A DNA stretch of 64,000 bases from JADKIH01 sp964595205 (GTDB taxonomy: Bacteria; Bacteroidota; Bacteroidia; AKYH767-A; 2013-40CM-41-45), in assembly GCA_964595205.1 (NCBI GenBank), contig CAZQOQ010000036.1, forward strand, positions 124,001 through 188,000. The letters are read 5' to 3'. Below are positions 59,540 through 64,000 of the stretch, piece after piece; position 1 is the stretch's first letter; the number at the start of each line of letters is the position of its first letter. Made by a program: the position numbers and the translations under genes. Below the pieces are notes generated by a model. It searched no databases and had not been told where the DNA came from. It saw only the letters and a program-made list of their open reading frames with translations.

Positions 59540-61822
59540 TCATTCCATTTTTATAATCCGCTTCACAAGAGAGACATCGTTTACAGTAAGCCTGATAAAA
59601 TAAATCCCGGCCGGAATTTGACTGAATTCATAGTGATATTGTCCGGCCGGTTGTGCCCCTGAATCAGCCAGTGTTGCTGCTTTCTCGCCGGTAATATTAT
59701 AAACAGACAGCTTTACATCCGACGTTTGCTTTAAGGAAAAATCGATTGCCGTCGATTGCAGGAATGGATTCGGAAATACCATGAAATTATTTTCACCTGA
59801 TGGTTCATTTATGCCAACAGAAAAATTCAGAATGATCGCATAATCTTCCTGCTGGCCATACACAGGATTCAGGCAGGGCTGCGGTACCTGCTGGTAATCC
59901 GAAGCAAGTCTCAGTCGAATCGGTATGCCATAAACATTTCCCGGAAGCGTCGGTATTGTAATGGTTCCGTTGTGAATGGGGGGTATCGTATCGAAATCGC
60001 TGTATAGTTCTTCAGTAAGCGTATCAAAGACTCCGTCATTATTCATGTCGAGCCAGACTTTAAGATATTCCGGTTGTGAAGATCCGGTTGTACACCGGAA
60101 GTTGTACGGGTAGTTTGTCATGAGGGTGTTCGTAAAAGAACATGTGAAATCCTCGTAGCCCACACTCGCGTCCTGAGTGAAAGAGCCGAATCCCGTAACC
60201 ATCGGTCCGGAAAATTGAAAACTCTTTATTCCGATCCCGCAACAATACGATTGAGTGGTGGTTTGACAGGCCGGGACCATCGGTCCGCTTATATGTACAT
60301 CGACGGTATTGCTCGTTGTATCACATCCGGACGAATTGCATCCTATGAGTGTTATTGTGAAATTCCCGTCTGATGTATAGGTGTGAACCGGATTCACTGC
60401 GGTTGATGTGTCTCCATCGCCAAAATCCCAGAAGTATGAAGTAGGATGATTCAATCCCAGGGTCGAAAAGGTCGTTTGTCCGGTGCATATACTCGTTCTT
60501 GTATTGAAGACCATGCATGGATTGCTGTCCACACTCAACATGACATGTACATTTTTTACGGAATGATATATATCGTTTGACTGAATCGAAATATTAGCAT
60601 GATAGTTTCCTGCCGGCCGGAGAGCAGAATTAAAGTTGAATATTATCACTGACGAATCTCCGGGCGCAATCGTATCAGAAAGGGGAGTAGCCGAAAGCCA
60701 GACAGGAAAACCACTCAATGAGTAAATGAGATCCTGCCCCGCAGCAGGAGTCACGTTCCTGATTGTCGCCGAAGCTGAAACGGTATCGTAACAAGCCCGC
60801 AGGTTACGGGAGATTGTATCGGAAGAAACATCGATGATTGGAACTTCAGGCTCGGGGGCCAAAAAAGAATTCAGATCGAATTCACGCAATTGTGCCGGGA
60901 CATAAAATTGAGCAATGCTGAGGCGCTCATTCGTTATGTATCCCTTATTGGTGTCGGTGAAACAAATGCCTTCGGTCTGTCCTGCATAATAAGGACTATC
61001 AATATAAAGCCTGCGCTTATTGCCATTAAAAAAATGCGATCCGTTGAATTTGTTAAACATCCAGATGAAACATCCGTTTGCAGAATAATCAATACCGAGC
61101 AGCACAACCAGGCTATCGCCCTGGATGGCGGCAGAGGTGATGTACCCTCCGACATTGAAACTGTCAACGAGCTGCGCCACCATCGTGCCGGTATCGGCAG
61201 GAAGTACATAATGTTTCGTCCATTTATTCACCCATCCTTTCGTAAAAATGTGAATCGAATCGTTCGTGTAAAAGAATGCTTCGCAATCATAGAAATTATG
61301 ATTGTGATTTACCGTAAAGTTCACCTGGTCTGAATAACTGAAATTTATTCTTCCTGCATTTACTGATAAAGTGGAAGGGGTAATGTCCGATTTCAACACC
61401 CTGTAGAAACGCAGGTTGGTACGGTTGCCATCGTTATTCCCGACATCGCCAACATAAATGTAATTGCTGTCCGACGTTATATCTTCCCAGTCAATGTTTG
61501 TGGCATTAGCGATCGTCACTTTCTGGAAGATGGAATCTGTCAGAGTGTCTATCCTGTATATCGAATTATTAGAATCGTCAATGTGGGTCCAGAAATTTTT
61601 ATCCTGGTTAACAATGCCGGAGGTTTCGTTCAATTGCAGAGAGTCGATATAACATTTGAAAGTCAGTGGTAAAACAGTATTGGGATAGATGCAACTGCCA
61701 TCATCTGCAACTGCCGCAGGATCATAATTTACCGCCTGGTAATCCGTGCAACCGGATTGAGCAAAAGCGGTTTCAGTAATAATGACAATTAGATATAGAA
61801 AAATCTTCTTAAAAATTTTCAT
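59540..61822 (-). CDS. Secreted PKD/GEVED protein with T9SS type A tail
   Basis: 760 residues. Signal peptide up to IVIITETAFAQ, then the Cys-bounded motif GCTDYQAVNYDPAAVADDGS, a Ca-binding-like element frequent in Bacteroidota surface proteins. Residues ~55-320 form a six-bladed-propeller-like domain (SLQLNETSGIVNQDKNFWTH, IDWEDITSDSNYIYVGDVGN). A Hydin-like Ig domain (~335-430) and a PKD domain (SYFWDFGDGDTST, ~465) follow, and then a GEVED domain (VWLDMNNDGVFDTLTEELY, ~595) ending in GQQEDYAIIL. T9SS type A tail (MVFPNPFLQSTAIDFSLKQ, SQIPAGIYFIRLTV). No catalytic site recognised. The next gene downstream on this strand lies beyond a convergent gene. Confidence 0.85.
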   Translation of the reverse strand: MKIFKKIFLYLIVIITETAFAQSGCTDYQAVNYDPAAVADDGSCIYPNTVLPLTFKCYIDSLQLNETSGIVNQDKNFWTHIDDSNNSIYRIDTLTDSIFQKVTIANATNIDWEDITSDSNYIYVGDVGNNDGNRTNLRFYRVLKSDITPSTLSVNAGRINFSYSDQVNFTVNHNHNFYDCEAFFYTNDSIHIFTKGWVNKWTKHYVLPADTGTMVAQLVDSFNVGGYITSAAIQGDSLVVLLGIDYSANGCFIWMFNKFNGSHFFNGNKRRLYIDSPYYAGQTEGICFTDTNKGYITNERLSIAQFYVPAQLREFDLNSFLAPEPEVPIIDVSSDTISRNLRACYDTVSASATIRNVTPAAGQDLIYSLSGFPVWLSATPLSDTIAPGDSSVIIFNFNSALRPAGNYHANISIQSNDIYHSVKNVHVMLSVDSNPCMVFNTRTSICTGQTTFSTLGLNHPTSYFWDFGDGDTSTAVNPVHTYTSDGNFTITLIGCNSSGCDTTSNTVDVHISGPMVPACQTTTQSYCCGIGIKSFQFSGPMVTGFGSFTQDASVGYEDFTCSFTNTLMTNYPYNFRCTTGSSQPEYLKVWLDMNNDGVFDTLTEELYSDFDTIPPIHNGTITIPTLPGNVYGIPIRLRLASDYQQVPQPCLNPVYGQQEDYAIILNFSVGINEPSGENNFMVFPNPFLQSTAIDFSLKQTSDVKLSVYNITGEKAATLADSGAQPAGQYHYEFSQIPAGIYFIRLTVNDVSLVKRIIKME

Positions 61823-61855
61823 GAATTATTTTAAAGACAAATAACTGAAGTGCGC

Positions 61856-62359
61856 TCACTTCCCTTTTTTCAAAATACCGTTCGCCTCATTTAAAAAAGT
61901 TAGCTCTTCCTTACCCTGTACGGCATTACTCGGATATCCAAGCGAGCCCAGCGTTGAGATATTAATTTTATCGGATCCTTTTTCCTGTTGAAGATAAAAA
62001 AGCCAGATCGTTGGGTAGCCTTGTACCTGCAAAGCCTGCTGAAGTCCCATGTTCTGCTGTGCGAGTTCTTGCGGAAGCTGTTTCTTTCTGGGAAAATCGA
62101 GTTCAAGCAAGACAACATTTTTCTTAGCCCAGTCGATAAAGGCTTTCTTGGAAAAAACATCCTTCTGTAAACGGATACACCATCCACACCAGTCGCTTCC
62201 GGTAAAGAATGCAAAGATTGGCTTGCCTGAGCTTTTTGAAATTTCATCCGCTTTTTTTACGTCAGTATACCACGTGAGTCCGCCCTTGACTTCCTGGGCA
62301 TTTGTTAAATTGATGGTTAATACAGAAAGAATTGTTATAAGAATTATTTTTAAGTTCAT
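61856..62359 (-). CDS. Exported thioredoxin-fold protein
   Basis: 167 residues from the ATG at 62357-62359; the open frame extends 29 codons upstream but the signal peptide MNLKIILITILSVLTINLTNAQ begins here. Redox site in FAFFTGSDWCGWCIRLQKDV (CxxC, ~65), cis-Pro in QGYPTIWLFYL. Thioredoxin_7-type, close in style to the first domain of the double thioredoxin protein at 29.9 kb. Periplasmic thiol reduction is likely; client unknown. Single gene, 33 bp upstream of the PKD/GEVED gene in the same direction, so possibly its first operon member. Confidence 0.85.
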   Translation of the reverse strand: MNLKIILITILSVLTINLTNAQEVKGGLTWYTDVKKADEISKSSGKPIFAFFTGSDWCGWCIRLQKDVFSKKAFIDWAKKNVVLLELDFPRKKQLPQELAQQNMGLQQALQVQGYPTIWLFYLQQEKGSDKINISTLGSLGYPSNAVQGKEELTFLNEANGILKKGK

Positions 62360-62561
62360 TGTCCTGAAGGTTGTAAAATTACCGGAGTTACGACTAACCC
62401 CCAATATACAATAAAGTATACTCTCTTTGCAATAAATTGTTGCCAATTTATCCCGTTCATTGCCTGTTAGCGCAGTTTTGGTATTGATATCTGTAACGAA
62501 AGGTTTATTTTAGCTCGTTACTTTATGAGAAAAGTGTGAATTTTTAAAATGCATTGAAAAT

Positions 62562-64000
62562 TTGAAACAAAAATCCCCAAAGCGGAAATATTCCGGTGAC
62601 AATATTACACTAACTAAAAAGCCGTACAGCGCCTCGGGTCTTTTAATTATTCTTGCTTGTTTTATATCGATAGCTTCCTTCACCATGTATTTCCACGAAA
62701 TGTGGCGCGACGAATACCAGGCCTGGCAGATTTCTTTTTTCTCCGAAAGCATAAGGGATCTATTTGCAAACATTCACTTTGAAGGTCATCCGGCGGGTTG
62801 GTTTTTGATTCTATATTTTCTTTCCGGCATTTCGTCCGATCCTGTGATTATGCAGATAGTTCACCTTGTGATTTCGGCTGCAGGTGTTTTTCTTATTTTA
62901 AAATATTCTCCATTCTCGTTGTATGAAAAAATTCTTCTTGTCGCCGGATACTTTTTCATCTATGAATATACAGTAATTTCCAGGAATTATTCAATTTCAA
63001 TTATTCTTATTGTGATTTTATGCATTCAGCTTGGCAGGCTGAAAATTAATTCGTGGATTACCGGCATAGCCTTGTTCCTATTGTGCAATACGAATCTCTA
63101 TGGCGGAATACTCGCCGCTGTTTTTACTTTTTTCCTCATGTTGAGAGTTTTCGACAGACAAACAGATAAAAACCATGCGATGGGATTTTTGTTTCCTGTT
63201 TCAATGGCTGTAATCGGACTGATACTTTTATATATTCAAATCAGGCCTGCAAGTTTGGTGCATGCAAACGATTATTATAAATGGAAAGGCGGAATAAGCT
63301 TCGACAGGTTTGTTGAGACAGGCGACAAATTCTTTAATGTTCTTTTCGCTCTGCCTGAAATTAAAATCGATCATTCCTTCGGGCAAAATATTTTTTCCGG
63401 TTTTTCAGCATTGAAATTCCTGGCGGCAGGCATAGTCTTGAGCGTTGCCGGATGGAATTTCAGGCGTAACAGGAAAATACTGGCAATGTTTATCGCTGGA
63501 ATACTCACTTTGTTCGTAGTACTTTATTTAAATGAGCATACATCGCTTCGTCATGAGGGTTTTATATTTATTTTTTTTATTTGTACGATATGGATGTTTC
63601 GAAGCGCAAGCACCAGCACACAATGTACCCGCTCTTTTAAAAGAATGTTCATGTTTATTTTAATTGCACAGGCTGTTGGCGGATTAACCGCTGTCGCGAA
63701 AGATATTTTATATCCGTTTTCCAATCTGAAGGATGCCGCGCAGTTCATAGTCAGGAACAACTTCGGCAAATACGACATCAGTGGAATGGCCGATTACATT
63801 GTTTCACCCATATCCGCCTTTACAAGGAAGCAAATCTTTGTTCCCGAAACCGGGAAGGAAATTTATTTCATTACCTGGGACGATAGCCGGATTGAAAATG
63901 ATAAAAATTTATATTCACTCATAAGACGGGCAGACTCTCTTGAAACCAACAGTAAGGAACAATGCCTTATTGTTTTTACTCAGGCTTTGAGAAATACAAA
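62562..64000 (+). CDS. Polytopic membrane protein, GT-C glycosyltransferase-like (3' end beyond window)
   Basis: An open frame from a TTG at 62562 runs to the right edge (479 codons seen). The first ATG (62685) falls within the first membrane helix (LLIILACFISIASFTMYF), so the TTG or another upstream codon is the likely start. The loop after helix 1 reads MWRDEYQAWQISFFSES, with the Asp-Glu pair of GT-C transferases, followed by NIHFEGHPAGWFLILYFL. At least eight more hydrophobic spans follow, then a soluble segment (~400-479). GT-C enzymes use polyprenyl-phosphate sugars outside the membrane; donor and acceptor are unknown here. Some membership doubt remains since only the loop motif is diagnostic. 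Confidence 0.7.
   Translation, partial: MKQKSPKRKYSGDNITLTKKPYSASGLLIILACFISIASFTMYFHEMWRDEYQAWQISFFSESIRDLFANIHFEGHPAGWFLILYFLSGISSDPVIMQIVHLVISAAGVFLILKYSPFSLYEKILLVAGYFFIYEYTVISRNYSISIILIVILCIQLGRLKINSWITGIALFLLCNTNLYGGILAAVFTFFLMLRVFDRQTDKNHAMGFLFPVSMAVIGLILLYIQIRPASLVHANDYYKWKGGISFDRFVETGDKFFNVLFALPEIKIDHSFGQNIFSGFSALKFLAAGIVLSVAGWNFRRNRKILAMFIAGILTLFVVLYLNEHTSLRHEGFIFIFFICTIWMFRSASTSTQCTRSFKRMFMFILIAQAVGGLTAVAKDILYPFSNLKDAAQFIVRNNFGKYDISGMADYIVSPISAFTRKQIFVPETGKEIYFITWDDSRIENDKNLYSLIRRADSLETNSKEQCLIVFTQALRNT

Noticed and set aside
62510..62773. Minus-strand 87-codon open frame
   Set aside because: It overlaps the start of the plus-strand membrane protein, which has convincing helices and a GT-C-like loop.

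Overview
The window comes from a member of the phylum Bacteroidota (an environmental, gliding or surface-degrading type is likely; I cannot name genus). The evidence is eleven proteins ending in type IX secretion system (T9SS) sorting domains (nine type A tails, two CHU_C / gliding-motility-associated type B tails), a GLPGLI-family gene next to a large outer-membrane barrel, WG repeats, DUF1579 and DUF885 proteins, and promoters of the Bacteroidota form TTG-N19-TAnnTTTG. I count 43 protein genes, one pseudogene and one tRNA.

Layout. 1-2.7 kb: a minus-strand vsr / C5-methyltransferase / MvaI-BcnI-type endonuclease operon, visibly AT-rich and lying on the 3' side of tRNA-Ser(GGA) at 2.9 kb, so it may be the end of an acquired island. 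3-12.4 kb: surface proteins (parallel beta-helix, jelly-roll-like repeats, Gly-rich/PKD CHU_C protein, and an IPTL-CTERM-like protein with its own textbook promoter). 12.9-18.7 kb: a histidine kinase/response regulator pair divergent from a GLPGLI gene and a TonB-receptor-like barrel; the barrel's signal peptide is encoded by an octanucleotide T7G repeat. 18.8-29.6 kb: more T9SS cargo (7-blade propeller, lysyl-oxidase-like protein, a small secreted protein with a decayed tandem copy, and an 1806-residue reprolysin-type metalloprotease with 11 Ig-like repeats). 29.8-44.6 kb: thioredoxin-fold protein, DUF1579, cyclophilin overlapping a secreted endonuclease I, GNAT plus dipeptide epimerase, a giant NIDO/PKD surface protein, DUF885 metallopeptidase, APC permease, DnaJ/CbpA.

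44.6-50.4 kb: a segment bracketed by two inverted arrays of the 8-bp unit GGGARGTT. It holds a flavin reductase whose C-terminus is written in the array, a small P-loop kinase, a WG-repeat protein, and a cytoplasmic trypsin-like protease with an HTH-ImmA/IrrE metalloprotease upstream. 50.5-64 kb: GreA-like factor, lipid A-type acyltransferase, TlpA-like thioredoxin, AlkD-like DNA repair protein, ALDH7-type aldehyde dehydrogenase, a 483-bp nested palindromic non-coding element, an AraC regulator, two T9SS proteins, a secreted thioredoxin-fold protein, and a GT-C-like membrane protein cut by the right edge.

The two themes worth following are (i) three octanucleotide microsatellites placed where slippage would change expression or protein ends of a surface receptor, an oxidoreductase and a protease, and (ii) the protease/ImmA pair, which looks like a stress- or phage-responsive module without a described counterpart that I can name.
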